The notes beneath the pieces are model-generated. The model did no database searches. It worked only from the letters and a program-made list of their open reading frames with translations, and was not told the DNA's origin. A program made the translations under genes and the position numbers. From positions 310,001-374,000 of the forward strand of contig NZ_UEYQ01000002.1 in assembly GCF_900492205.1 (NCBI RefSeq): a DNA stretch of 64,000 nucleotides, written 5' to 3'. This document shows positions 1 to 7,924 of the stretch, one piece after another. Within the stretch, counting starts at the first letter, position 1. Each line of letters opens with the position of its first letter. This stretch comes from Ciceribacter sp. T2.26MG-112.2. GTDB taxonomy: Bacteria; Pseudomonadota; Alphaproteobacteria; Rhizobiales; Rhizobiaceae.

Positions 1-791
1 ACGAAGGCCATGAGGAAGAGTACGGTCTGTAGCACGACGATGACGCCGCCGGTCGCTCCGTCGAGGAAATAGCTCGCATAGGCGCCGACGAAACTCGTTC
101 CGGCGCCGATGAGGAAGGCGAGCACGATCAGCCGCTGGAAGCGGTCGGTGAGCAGGTAGGCGGTCGCGCCTGGGGTTACCACCATGGCAACGACGAGGAA
201 GGCGCCGACCGTCTGGAGGGCGGCGACCGTCGAGCCGGCGAGCAGGGTGAAGAAGACGATCTTCAGCAGGTCGGGCCGCAGGCCGATCGAACGGGCATGG
301 TTCTCGTCGAAGAAGGCGACCATGAAGTCCTTCCACTTGACGGTCAGCACGACGAGGCTGACGCCGCCGATCAGCACGAGCTGCAGGGTGTCCGCCGGGG
401 TGATGGCGAGAATATTGCCGAGCACGATGGTCTGGATGTTCACCGAGACCGGCGACAGCGACACCATGAACAGGCCAAGGCCGAAGAAGGAGGTGAAGAT
501 CAGGCCGATGATCGCATCTTCCTTGAGGCGCGTGCGCTGGTTGAGGAAAAGCATGGCGGCGGCGGCGAGCCCCCCCGACAGGAAGGCGCCGAAGGCAAAG
601 GGCAGGCCGAGCATGTAGGCGCCGGCGACGCCCGGGACGATAGCGTGCGAGAGCGCATCGCCGATCAGCGACCAGCCCTTGAGCATCAGATAGGCGGAGA
701 GGAAGCCGCAGACTCCGCCGACGAGCGCACTCACCAGGATGGCGTTGCGCATATAGTCATAGGTGAAGGGTTCAAGCAGCAGGTTTGTCAT
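1..791 (-). CDS. sitC: Manganese/iron ABC transporter permease (SitC-like), partial
   Basis: Membrane permease of a metal (Mn2+/Fe2+, family also Zn2+) ABC importer of the ZnuB/MntB/SitC family. The reading frame starts at ATG 791 ([17 protein letters not shown]) and stays open to the window edge, so the C-terminus is missing. It is strongly hydrophobic with several membrane segments and has the family stretch [18 protein letters not shown] near the N-terminus. It overlaps the end of the ATPase gene by 20 bp, which indicates one operon and translational coupling. Rhizobial sit operons often carry two permeases (SitC, SitD); the second would lie beyond the left edge. The metal is inferred from SitA. 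Confidence 0.85.
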   Translation of the reverse strand, partial: MTNLLLEPFTYDYMRNAILVSALVGGVCGFLSAYLMLKGWSLIGDALSHAIVPGVAGAYMLGLPFAFGAFLSGGLAAAAMLFLNQRTRLKEDAIIGLIFTSFFGLGLFMVSLSPVSVNIQTIVLGNILAITPADTLQLVLIGGVSLVVLTVKWKDFMVAFFDENHARSIGLRPDLLKIVFFTLLAGSTVAALQTVGAFLVVAMVVTPGATAYLLTDRFQRLIVLAFLIGAGTSFVGAYASYFLDGATGGVIVVLQTVLFLMAF

Positions 792-1671
792 CGGCATCTT
801 CCGGGGCTTTTTCCGTCTGCGGCTTGCCGTAAATGACGAAGGGACGTTCGTCGTCGGTGATGACCTTGAGCTGGCGCGCATCGGCGTCGTCATGCAGGTC
901 GGCGCCGCCGAGAACGAAGTGGCGGAGCGCCCCGCCGAAGGCGACCTTCAGGTTCTCCTCGGTGAAGGTTTCCGCGGTCGGACCGGACGCGATCACCGTG
1001 CCCTTGACGAAGATGGTGCGATCGCAGAATTCCGGCACGCTGCCGAGATTGTGGGTCGAGACCAGCATGACGCGGCCTTCGGCGCGCAGGTCCCGCATCA
1101 ATGCGACGATCTGTTCCTCGGTGTTGACGTCGACGCCAGTGAAGGGTTCGTCGAGCAGGATCACCTGTCCTTCCTGGGCCAGAGCGCGGGCGAGGAAGAC
1201 GCGCTTGCGCTGGCCGCCGGAAAGCTCGCCGATCTGTCGCTTGCGGAAATCGCTCATTCCGACCCGCGCCAGCGCATCGGCGACCATCTTGTGGTCGTTG
1301 CGCGAGGGAATGCGGAAGAAGTTCATGTGGCCGTAGCGGCCCATCATCACCACGTCCTCGACGAGGACCGGGAAATCCCAGTCGACCTCCTCGGCCTGGG
1401 GCACGTAGGCGATGAGGTTCTGGCGCAGTGCCTGATGCACGCTCATGCCGAGCACGCTGATCTCGCCCGCGGCGAGCGGCACGAAGCCCATGATCGCCTT
1501 GAACAGCGTCGACTTGCCGGCGCCATTGACGCCCACCAGGGCGGTGATCGTGCCCTTCGGGATCGAGAAGCTTGCGGCTTTAAGCGCGGTCAGGCCGTTG
1601 CGGTAGGTGACCGTCACGTTCTTGGCCGTCAGGCCCTCGGGCCGTGTTCTGGTGCTTGGCCCCATGATCAC
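772..1671 (-). CDS. sitB: Manganese/iron ABC transporter ATP-binding protein (SitB-like)
   Basis: Cytoplasmic ATPase that powers the SitABC importer, 299 aa. Walker A is GVNGAGKST (residues 47-55), followed by a Q-loop region ([13 protein letters not shown]), the signature LSGGQRKR and Walker B ILLDEPF. The motif [17 protein letters not shown] is typical of the metal-type (MntB/ZnuC) subfamily rather than of sugar or amino-acid ATPases. The C-terminal ~35 residues are acidic and unrelated to catalysis. It overlaps sitA by 4 bp and sitC by 20 bp, so all three are probably translated from one mRNA reading leftward. Confidence 0.9.
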   Translation of the reverse strand: MIMGPSTRTRPEGLTAKNVTVTYRNGLTALKAASFSIPKGTITALVGVNGAGKSTLFKAIMGFVPLAAGEISVLGMSVHQALRQNLIAYVPQAEEVDWDFPVLVEDVVMMGRYGHMNFFRIPSRNDHKMVADALARVGMSDFRKRQIGELSGGQRKRVFLARALAQEGQVILLDEPFTGVDVNTEEQIVALMRDLRAEGRVMLVSTHNLGSVPEFCDRTIFVKGTVIASGPTAETFTEENLKVAFGGALRHFVLGGADLHDDADARQLKVITDDERPFVIYGKPQTEKAPEDADDKPAA

Positions 1672-2555
1672 GATGCCAGCCCCTCTGCAATCGTCGAGAC
1701 GGTGACCTTCAGCAGGTCGAGATAGGTCGGGACCGGGCCGCCGTCTTCGCTCAGCGAGTCGACATAGAGCACGCCGCCATAGGCCGCCCCGGTTTCCTCG
1801 GCGACCTGGCGGGCGGGCTTGTCGGAGATCGTGCTCTCGGAAAAGATCACATGGACCTGATACTCCCGCATCGCGTCGATGACCGCGCGCACCTGCTGCG
1901 GCGTGCCCTGCGCGTCGGCATTGACCGGCCAGAGGAAGAGTTCCTTCAGGCCGAGGTCGCGGGCGAGATAGGAGAAAGCGCCCTCGCTGGTGACCAGCCA
2001 GCGCTTTTCGGAGGGCAGGGCGGCGATCTGCGCCTTCAGCGGTCCGATCTCGGCGCGGATCTTGTCGGAATAGGCCTTGGCATTGGCGGCGTAGGCCTCG
2101 GCATTGTCGGGATCGACTTGCGTCAGCGCCTTGCGGATGTTCTCGACATAGATCAGCGCATTGTCCGGTGACATCCAGGCATGCGGGTTGGGCTTGCCTT
2201 CATAGCCGCCGCCGGAAATGTCGATCGGCTCGACGCCATCGCTGATGACGGCGGCCGGCACGGGGCCGAGATTGGCGAGGAACTTTTCGAACCAGCGTTC
2301 CAGGTTGAGACCGTTCCACAGCACGAGATCGGCGTCGCGTGCCTTCAGGATGTCGCGGGGCGTCGGCTGGTAGTTGTGGATCTCGGCGCCTGGCTTGGTG
2401 ATGCTGTCGACCTCGGCCCGGTCGCCGGCGACATTGCGGGCAATGTCGGCGATGACGGTGAAGGTCGTGATGACCTTCGGCTTCTCGGCAGCCGTCGCGC
2501 CAAGCGGCAGAAGCATGACGGCGGCAGCGATAAGGCCTGCAAGGCGGGACGGCAT
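1668..2555 (-). CDS. sitA: Periplasmic manganese/iron-binding protein (SitA-like)
   Basis: Cluster A-I substrate-binding protein that captures metal in the periplasm and delivers it to SitBC, 295 aa. It has an N-terminal signal peptide with likely cleavage after the Ala-rich run near residue 22. Metal ligands expected in the family are visible as His in [11 protein letters not shown] and in [12 protein letters not shown], then later Glu/Asp. The segment [16 protein letters not shown] matches the Mn/Fe (SitA/YfeA) branch better than ZnuA, and the long His-rich loop of ZnuA is absent. AGGAG lies 5 nt before the ATG. It is the first gene of the operon. Confidence 0.88.
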   Translation of the reverse strand: MPSRLAGLIAAAVMLLPLGATAAEKPKVITTFTVIADIARNVAGDRAEVDSITKPGAEIHNYQPTPRDILKARDADLVLWNGLNLERWFEKFLANLGPVPAAVISDGVEPIDISGGGYEGKPNPHAWMSPDNALIYVENIRKALTQVDPDNAEAYAANAKAYSDKIRAEIGPLKAQIAALPSEKRWLVTSEGAFSYLARDLGLKELFLWPVNADAQGTPQQVRAVIDAMREYQVHVIFSESTISDKPARQVAEETGAAYGGVLYVDSLSEDGGPVPTYLDLLKVTVSTIAEGLAS

Positions 2556-2573
2556 GGGAACTCCTAGGCTTGT

Positions 2574-2620
2574 TGCGAATAGTTCTCATTAAAAGTTAAG
2601 GCCGAAAATCCGATTGTCAA
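2574..2620 (-). promoter_or_regulatory. Probable sitA promoter with candidate Fur/Mur-type site
   Basis: On the minus strand a TTGACA hexamer (2620-2615) is followed after about 16 bp by TAACTT. An imperfect AT-rich dyad (minus-strand reading AATGAGAACTATT, near 2575-2592) lies between this and sitA. Rhizobial sit operons are known to be repressed by the Fur-family regulator Mur, so a binding site here is expected, but the match is weak and the exact site is uncertain. Confidence 0.4.
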
Positions 2621-2796
2621 TGCTTTTTGCGAACGGCTCGCAAAAAGACTCGCCTTCCGGCGTCCCGCCGGTGAAGGCGGGGGTATGTTCCGCGGATTGT
2701 CTCGACCGGATTAAACCTTCCTCAAGACCGATGTGGCAAGTATCGAGCGAAGTATTGCGTGAACAGTGGAGCGAGTTCGATGGCGGAGTTCATGGC

Positions 2797-4107
2797 GTGA
2801 AGGGTCTTCTGGGCAAGATCCGGATCTCTCGCAAGATCGTTCTCGCCTTCGGTGGGGTGTTGGTTCTGTGCGGCGCCACGGGCGCTGCCGCGGTCTTCAT
2901 CGGCGCCGACAAGATCCTCGGTCCGTCCTATTCGGACCGGAACGGCCTCGAATGCACCGAAGTCCAGACCGTCACGATCAAGAAGAAGGACCGCTTCTGG
3001 GTCCGCAAGTACATTACCACCGACAAGCCCGGCGACGGCATGACGCGGGTCAGGACCGCGCTTCGGGTCGCCGGCGCGGTCTACGCTTCGCAGAAGCCGG
3101 ATCTCGTGCAGGTGGTCGTGCTCGACAAGAGCGGACCGACCGACCGTTCGGCGATGCGCGGGCGGGCCGTCGGCGCCGACGTCATCTACATTGCCGACCC
3201 CAGTCGGGTGCCGGAAGAGGCGAACGGACAGGTGTTTACCGCGCGTTATGTCGACAAGCTCGCGAATGCCGACGGATTGTTTTATGGCGAGAAGATCGCC
3301 CTGCCTGAGGCGGAGATCGAAAGGCTGGTCGCCCGGCTGGATGACAAGACCGATTGCATCAAGCCTGAAGTGGTCGTTCCCGAGGGTCAGGGCGCGCCAG
3401 CCGAACATGGGGCGCCTGCCAAGCAAGGCGCGCCGGCAGGCCATGGAGAGGCCGCACCCGCCGAGGGGCATGGCGAGGCGGCACCCGCCGAGGGCCACGG
3501 AGCGGAGGCGCCAGCCGCGGAGCCCGCGGATGGCCATGGCGCAGCAACCGTCGAAGCCGATGCGCATGGCGCGGATGCCGGCCATGCCGCCGAAGCGGCT
3601 CCCGCCCACGAAATTCCGGCTGGCGAAGGCGCGCAGGACGAGGCTGTGGCCCCGCCGGCTGCGGAGGCCGACGCCCATGCCAAGGCGACCGAACCGGCCG
3701 CAGCACCGGCCGAGAGCGGCGGCTGGTTCTCGTCGCTGAAGGGCATGGTGCTCGGTAGCGATCAGGAAGCGCCCGCGCCTGCGGCGACGGAAGACGCCGC
3801 TGCCGGCCACGATGCCGAGCCGGCCGAAACGGTCGCGCCGGAAGAGGCGGCTGCACCTGCGGAGCATGACGCCGCACCGGCCGAAGATGCCGCGGCCGCG
3901 GGCCACGAAGCCCAGCCCGAGCCGGCTGCGGAAGGCAAGGCGAAATCTGCCGGCGCCGCATGGCTCGAGAAACTGAGGTCGCAGCCGCTCGAGGGCACGA
4001 GCGCCGCGCCTGCCGAGAGCGGGATACCGGCCGAGGATTCCGACATCCTGCCGCCGAAGGCAAGCGCCAAGGCCGACGCCGAAAAGCACGCCGAGGCAAG
4101 CGACTGA
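2797..4107 (+). CDS. Membrane-anchored Ala/Pro/Glu/His-rich protein of unknown function
   Basis: About 436 aa if translation starts at GTG 2797, chosen because GGCGGAG sits 8 nt upstream and the reading then opens directly into a basic N-terminus (KGLLGKIRISRK) and one membrane segment (about residues 14-36). A longer version from 2614 would run through the divergent sitA promoter and is unlikely. A folded domain of roughly 180 residues follows, then a ~220-residue low-complexity tail rich in Ala, Pro, Glu and His, with GHGEAAPAE-type repeats. The protein is anchored with most of its mass probably in the periplasm. I do not recognise a family. Its divergence from sitABC and the His content hint at metal handling, which is only a guess. 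Confidence 0.7.
   Translation: MKGLLGKIRISRKIVLAFGGVLVLCGATGAAAVFIGADKILGPSYSDRNGLECTEVQTVTIKKKDRFWVRKYITTDKPGDGMTRVRTALRVAGAVYASQKPDLVQVVVLDKSGPTDRSAMRGRAVGADVIYIADPSRVPEEANGQVFTARYVDKLANADGLFYGEKIALPEAEIERLVARLDDKTDCIKPEVVVPEGQGAPAEHGAPAKQGAPAGHGEAAPAEGHGEAAPAEGHGAEAPAAEPADGHGAATVEADAHGADAGHAAEAAPAHEIPAGEGAQDEAVAPPAAEADAHAKATEPAAAPAESGGWFSSLKGMVLGSDQEAPAPAATEDAAAGHDAEPAETVAPEEAAAPAEHDAAPAEDAAAAGHEAQPEPAAEGKAKSAGAAWLEKLRSQPLEGTSAAPAESGIPAEDSDILPPKASAKADAEKHAEASD
3443..3496 (+). repeat. 27-bp tandem repeat inside the Ala/His-rich coding region
   Basis: Two nearly identical 27-bp units lie head to tail and encode GHGEAAPAE twice; degenerate copies follow to about 3600. Such in-frame repeats can change copy number without a frameshift. 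Confidence 0.7.
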
Positions 4108-4127
4108 GGCAGGACTGAGTTACAACG

Positions 4128-4163
4128 AAAAATCCCGGCGCAGGAGGCTGCGCCGGGATTTTT
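4128..4163. terminator. Bidirectional intrinsic terminator between convergent genes
   Basis: A 15-bp perfect stem (AAAAATCCCGGCGCA paired with TGCGCCGGGATTTTT) around a 6-nt loop, with A-run and T-run on its two flanks, lies between the 2797 gene and lysS. Confidence 0.9.
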
Positions 4164-4189
4164 CCGTTTATGCGAATGTCCTGACCGGT

Positions 4190-5689
4190 TCAGTCGCCCT
4201 TGTGGCGGCGGGCCGGGAAGAGGATGACGTCGCGGATCGACGGCGCGTTGGTCAGCACCATGATCAGGCGGTCGACGCCGATGCCCAGCCCACCGGCCGG
4301 CGGCATGCCCTGGTCCATGGCGTCGAGAAAGTCCTCGTCGAGGGCCTTTTCCTTTTCGCCGCGGGCATGGGCCTGCGTCAGCTGTTCGACCATGCGGGCG
4401 CGCTGTTCTTCCGGATCGTTGAGCTCGGAGAAGGCGTTGCCGAGCTCCCAGCCGTTGACATAGGTCTCGAAACGCTCGACCAGGCGCGGCTCGCCCGGCA
4501 CTTCCTTGGCGAAGGGCGAGATGTCCTTCGGGAAGTGGATGACGTGGACCGGCTGGATGAGGTCGCCCTCGACGGTTTCCTCGAAGACGAAGGCGAGGCA
4601 TTCGCCCCAGGTTGCGTCCTTCTCGACCTCGAAGCCGGCATGGCGGGCGGCGGCGCGCGCCTCCTCGTCGGTCTTGATGGCGAGGAAGTCGATGCCGGTC
4701 TTTTCCTTGACGGCGCCTGGCATGGAGATGCGGCGGAACGGGCCCTTGAAGGACAGGACCTTGTCGCCATAGGGCACTTCCGTGGTGCCATGGATGGTCA
4801 TCGCCAGCTCCGAGAACATGCGCTCGACGAGGTCCATGATGTCCTCGTAATCCGCATAGGCCCAGTAGCACTCCATCATGGTGAATTCCGGATTGTGCCG
4901 GGTGGAGACGCCTTCGTTGCGGAAGTTGCGGTTGATCTCGAAGACCTTGTCCGAGAGGCCCGAAACCAGCGTGCGCTTGAGATAGAGTTCCGGCGCGATG
5001 CGCAGGTACATGTCCATCTTCAGCGTGTTGTGATGGGTCTTGAACGGCTCGGCGGTCGCACCGCCGTAGATCGTCTGCAGCATGGGCGTCTCGACTTCCA
5101 TGAAGCCGTCGTTTTCCATGAAGCGGCGCACGCCCGAGATGATCTTCGAACGCTGCTGGAAGCGCAGCTTCGATTCCTCGTTGGTCAACAGGTCGAGATG
5201 GCGCTTGCGGTAGCGCGTCTCGATGTCGGCGAGGCCGTGATACTTTTCCGGCATCGGCAGCAGCGACTTGGTGAGCATGGTGATCTCATGCGCATTGATC
5301 GTCAGCTCGCCGCGCTTGGTGCGGCGCACAGCGCCGGTCACGCCGATGATGTCGCCGAGGTCGATCATCGGCAGAAGCGCACGGGCTTCCTCCGGGGTCG
5401 TGTCCTTGTGGGAGAAGATCTGGATCTTGCCCGAGGCGTCATGGATGTCCATGAACATGCCGGAATTGCGCGACGAGTAGACACGGCCGGCGACGGTGAC
5501 GATGTCGCCGGATTCGGTGTCGAGCTCCAGGTCGGCATATTTCTCGGCAAGCTCCGCATTGGTGATCGTGCGGTGGAAATGGGCCGGATAGACGTCGCCG
5601 ACCTGCTGGCGCAGGAGGGCGAGCTTCTGGGCGCGGACTTCGGTCACGTCGGAGGAGAGGGCGGGTGCTGCGGTCTTCTGTTCGGTCAT
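4190..5689 (-). CDS. lysS: Lysyl-tRNA synthetase, class II
   Basis: Charges tRNA-Lys with lysine in the cytoplasm, 499 aa, the usual length. The N-terminal anticodon-binding OB fold covers about residues 60-150 (VAGRVYSSRNSGMFMDIHD). Class II motif 2 is FRNEGVSTRHNPEFTMMECY (about 265-285) and motif 3 is GGLGIGVDRLIMVL (466-479). It is distinct from the class I LysK of some alphaproteobacteria. It lies downstream of gltX on the same strand, separated by 244 bp holding an inverted repeat, so it may be co-transcribed or have its own promoter. Confidence 0.97.
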   Translation of the reverse strand: MTEQKTAAPALSSDVTEVRAQKLALLRQQVGDVYPAHFHRTITNAELAEKYADLELDTESGDIVTVAGRVYSSRNSGMFMDIHDASGKIQIFSHKDTTPEEARALLPMIDLGDIIGVTGAVRRTKRGELTINAHEITMLTKSLLPMPEKYHGLADIETRYRKRHLDLLTNEESKLRFQQRSKIISGVRRFMENDGFMEVETPMLQTIYGGATAEPFKTHHNTLKMDMYLRIAPELYLKRTLVSGLSDKVFEINRNFRNEGVSTRHNPEFTMMECYWAYADYEDIMDLVERMFSELAMTIHGTTEVPYGDKVLSFKGPFRRISMPGAVKEKTGIDFLAIKTDEEARAAARHAGFEVEKDATWGECLAFVFEETVEGDLIQPVHVIHFPKDISPFAKEVPGEPRLVERFETYVNGWELGNAFSELNDPEEQRARMVEQLTQAHARGEKEKALDEDFLDAMDQGMPPAGGLGIGVDRLIMVLTNAPSIRDVILFPARRHKGD

Positions 5690-5724
5690 CGTGTATCGCC
5701 TTCAGCGGCTGTTTCGTTTCGGTC

Positions 5725-5897
5725 ACCCCCTCTGCCCTGCCGGGCATCTCCCCCACAAGGGGGGAGATCGGTTGGGGGACGCTTGTCGTTCCACCTCTGA
5801 GGTCAAAACCGGCGGTCAACGAGGGCTTGGGGCAACAGGCCGGCCACTCGCTGATCTCCCCCCTTGTGGGGGAGATGCCCGGCAGGGCAGAGGGGGT
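5725..5897. repeat. Pair of 45-bp perfect inverted repeats (rhizobial intergenic mosaic type)
   Basis: Arms at 5725-5769 and 5853-5897 are exact reverse complements, separated by 83 bp. Each arm contains a smaller self-complementary core (CTCCCCCACAAGGGGGGAG). A related copy occurs at 24776-24818. They resemble the short GC-rich intergenic mosaic/REP-like elements common in Rhizobiales. In RNA the pair would form a very stable hairpin between gltX and lysS. Confidence 0.9.
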
Positions 5898-5933
5898 AGC
5901 TTAATGCGCCGCCGGTCGAGCGACGCTGCATCG

Positions 5934-7391
5934 TCAGTTCGCAGCACCCACCATGGACGTCAGTACCTGGCTCGCCACCTTCAGCCGCTGGCGCACGACC
6001 GAGCGGCCGAGCAGCGCCATCGAGTCGAACAGCGGTAGCGAGCGGGACGAGCCGGCCATGGCGACGAAGAGCGGGGGCGTGACCACGCGCAGCTTCTTGC
6101 CGAGGCGGTCGGCGATGTCGCGCAGTTCCTGCTCGATCGTCTCGACATTCCATTCGAGGATCTTCTCGAGGTCGAAGGCCACCGTGTTGACGATTTCCAG
6201 CGTCTCGGCCGGCGAGGTCTTGAGGCCGGCAAACGAGGCAGGCGTCAGGCTCACGTCGTTGGCAAGCAGGAAGCCGGCAAGCTGCGGCAGTTCGCCGAGC
6301 TTGGAAATGCGGCTCTGGGCGAGCTTCAGGCCTTCGGTCAGGCGCTGGTTTTCCGAGGCCCAGTCGAAGACGCGGGCGAGGAACTCGTCCGGCATCAGCT
6401 TCTCGCGCATCCAGCGGCCGTTCAGCCAGTCGAGCTTCTGCACGTCGAAGATAGCCCCGGCCTTGGACAGGTTGTCGGGATCGAACTTCTCCGCCAGTTC
6501 TTCCATCGTCAGAAGTTCCTCGCCTTCGGCGATCTGGATGAAGAACAGGCCGAGGAAGTTCATCAGCGCTTCCGGCAGGTAACCGAGCGCAGAGTAGTAG
6601 GAGATCGAGGTCGGGTTCTTGCGCTTCGACAGTTTCGACTTGTCGGCATTGCGCATCAGCGACAGGTGCATGAACTTCGGCGGTTCGAGGCCGAGATACT
6701 TGTAGATCAGGATGTGCTTCGGCACCGAGGCCAGCCATTCCTCGCCGCGCGCCACATGGGTGATCCGCATCAGGTGGTCATCGACGACGTTCGCCATGTG
6801 ATAGGTCGGCATGCCGTCGGCCTTCAAGAGCACCTGCATGTCGACGGCGTCCCACGGAATAGAGACGTCACCATAGACGCCGTCATGGAAATCGCAGGAG
6901 CCCTCGGTCGGGATCTTCATGCGCACGACGGAGGGTTCGCCCTCTTCCATGCGCTCGGTGACTTCCTCGGCCGTGAGGTTGAGGCAGTGGCCGTCATATT
7001 TCGGCGGCAGGCCCTTGGCGCGCTGCGCGTCGCGCATCATTTCCAGGCGCTCCGGGGTGCAGAAGCAGCGGAAGGCATGGCCGTCGCGCACCATCTGCTC
7101 GACGAAGGGACGGTAGATGTCCTTGCGCTCGGACTGGCGGTAGGGACCATAGGGGCCGCCGATATCGGGGCCTTCCGACCAGGTGAGGCCAGTCCATTTC
7201 AGCGCGTCGAGCACTTTCTGTTCGAATTCCGGGGTCGAGCGGGTGGCGTCGGTGTCCTCGATACGCAGGATGAACTCGCCGCCCATCTTCTTGGCGAAGA
7301 GATAATTGAACAGCGCGATGTAGACGGTGCCGACATGGGGCTCGCCGGTCGGGGAGGGTGCGATGCGGACGCGGACGCCGGAAGTGCTCAT
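5934..7391 (-). CDS. gltX: Glutamyl-tRNA synthetase, class I
   Basis: Charges tRNA with glutamate, 485 aa from ATG 7391 (MSTSGVRVRIAPSPTG); a longer frame upstream lacks family sequence. The HIGH-type motif is APSPTGEPHVGT (residues 11-22) and the KMSKS-type motif is KLSKR (253-257). A CFC...YDGHC cluster (109-136) fits the zinc-binding insertion of GluRS. The form is the rhizobial one with VGTVYIALFNYLFAKK. Rhizobiales often lack GlnRS, so a GluRS may also misacylate tRNA-Gln for GatCAB; that is family knowledge and is not visible here. Confidence 0.96.
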   Translation of the reverse strand: MSTSGVRVRIAPSPTGEPHVGTVYIALFNYLFAKKMGGEFILRIEDTDATRSTPEFEQKVLDALKWTGLTWSEGPDIGGPYGPYRQSERKDIYRPFVEQMVRDGHAFRCFCTPERLEMMRDAQRAKGLPPKYDGHCLNLTAEEVTERMEEGEPSVVRMKIPTEGSCDFHDGVYGDVSIPWDAVDMQVLLKADGMPTYHMANVVDDHLMRITHVARGEEWLASVPKHILIYKYLGLEPPKFMHLSLMRNADKSKLSKRKNPTSISYYSALGYLPEALMNFLGLFFIQIAEGEELLTMEELAEKFDPDNLSKAGAIFDVQKLDWLNGRWMREKLMPDEFLARVFDWASENQRLTEGLKLAQSRISKLGELPQLAGFLLANDVSLTPASFAGLKTSPAETLEIVNTVAFDLEKILEWNVETIEQELRDIADRLGKKLRVVTPPLFVAMAGSSRSLPLFDSMALLGRSVVRQRLKVASQVLTSMVGAAN

Positions 7392-7658
7392 GGACTCTTG
7401 CTCGTGGTAGCGTGCGGGGTGATCGCGCGGATGCCGCGGGATCAGCGAAAACGGGAAAACGATCGGGTGGAAAGACGGGAAAAGGCCTGATATGCGCGCT
7501 GATCCTGTCAATTCCGCCGGCTGGCCTTAGGCCATATTCAGCCGCAGGCGTCAAGGAAAACTGCGGGCGGGGGCGGCATGGCAGCCCTGCTCGAACGCCG
7601 GTTCGGAGAAAATCTGCGACCTTGGGAACCAATCGCTGCAGGCGACGTTTCATAGACA
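7392..7658. other. Gene-free stretch upstream of gltX
   Basis: No convincing coding sequence. Open frames here on either strand lack a ribosome-binding site or known domain. The gltX promoter should lie here but I could not assign clear hexamers. Confidence 0.5.
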
Positions 7659-7838
7659 GAACGCGGGTCGTGCCAACCGGACGCGACGGGAATTGGGGAA
7701 TACGGAGCTTTTTCCGGTTTCTCTCCGTAGCCAACGAAACGGCAGACGAGCCCCTTACCCGTCCGACCCGCGTTCATTCCTAGTCCCCCGCCCCAAGGAA
7801 AGCCTGCATCCCGCCGATGCAGGCTTTTCCTTTTTGCC
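7659..7838 (+). ncRNA. Candidate structured small RNA with intrinsic terminator
   Basis: Nested perfect stems span this gene-free region. GAACGCGGGTCG (7659-7670) pairs with 7764-7775, GACGGG (7685-7690) with 7758-7763, GGGG (7695-7698) with 7751-7754, and TACGGAG (7701-7707) with 7723-7729. A 14-nt bulge occurs at 7671-7684. Twenty nucleotides later a 16-bp terminator stem (7795-7832) ends in TTTTCCTTTTT on the plus strand. Neighbouring genes both read leftward, so nothing else needs a plus-strand terminator here. The strand is inferred from the T-run. I do not recognise the RNA; it does not show the tmRNA, SRP or RNase P signatures. Confidence 0.55.
7795..7838 (+). terminator. Intrinsic terminator of the candidate RNA
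   Basis: Stem AAGGAAAGCCTGCATC / GATGCAGGCTTTTCCTT with a 5-nt loop and one bulge, followed by a T-run on the plus strand. Confidence 0.75.
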
Positions 7839-7874
7839 TCGCAGGCGATGACAATCTGTCCGCTGAAACGAAAG

Positions 7875-7897
7875 CGGCCCGGTTTGAGACCGGGCCG
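7875..7897 (-). terminator. Intrinsic terminator of the SLC13-type transporter gene
   Basis: Perfect 9-bp stem CGGCCCGGT / ACCGGGCCG with a 5-nt loop; in the minus-strand direction it is followed by CTTTCGTTTC, 28 bp past the stop codon. Confidence 0.75.
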
Positions 7898-7924
7898 GGC
7901 ACATCGTTGGCGCAGCGAGGGCTG

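Noticed and set aside
7659-7790. tmRNA, SRP RNA or RNase P RNA identity for the structured region
   Set aside because: No Ala-tag reading frame, no GGAAGGAAGCA SRP loop, and no RNase P conserved blocks.
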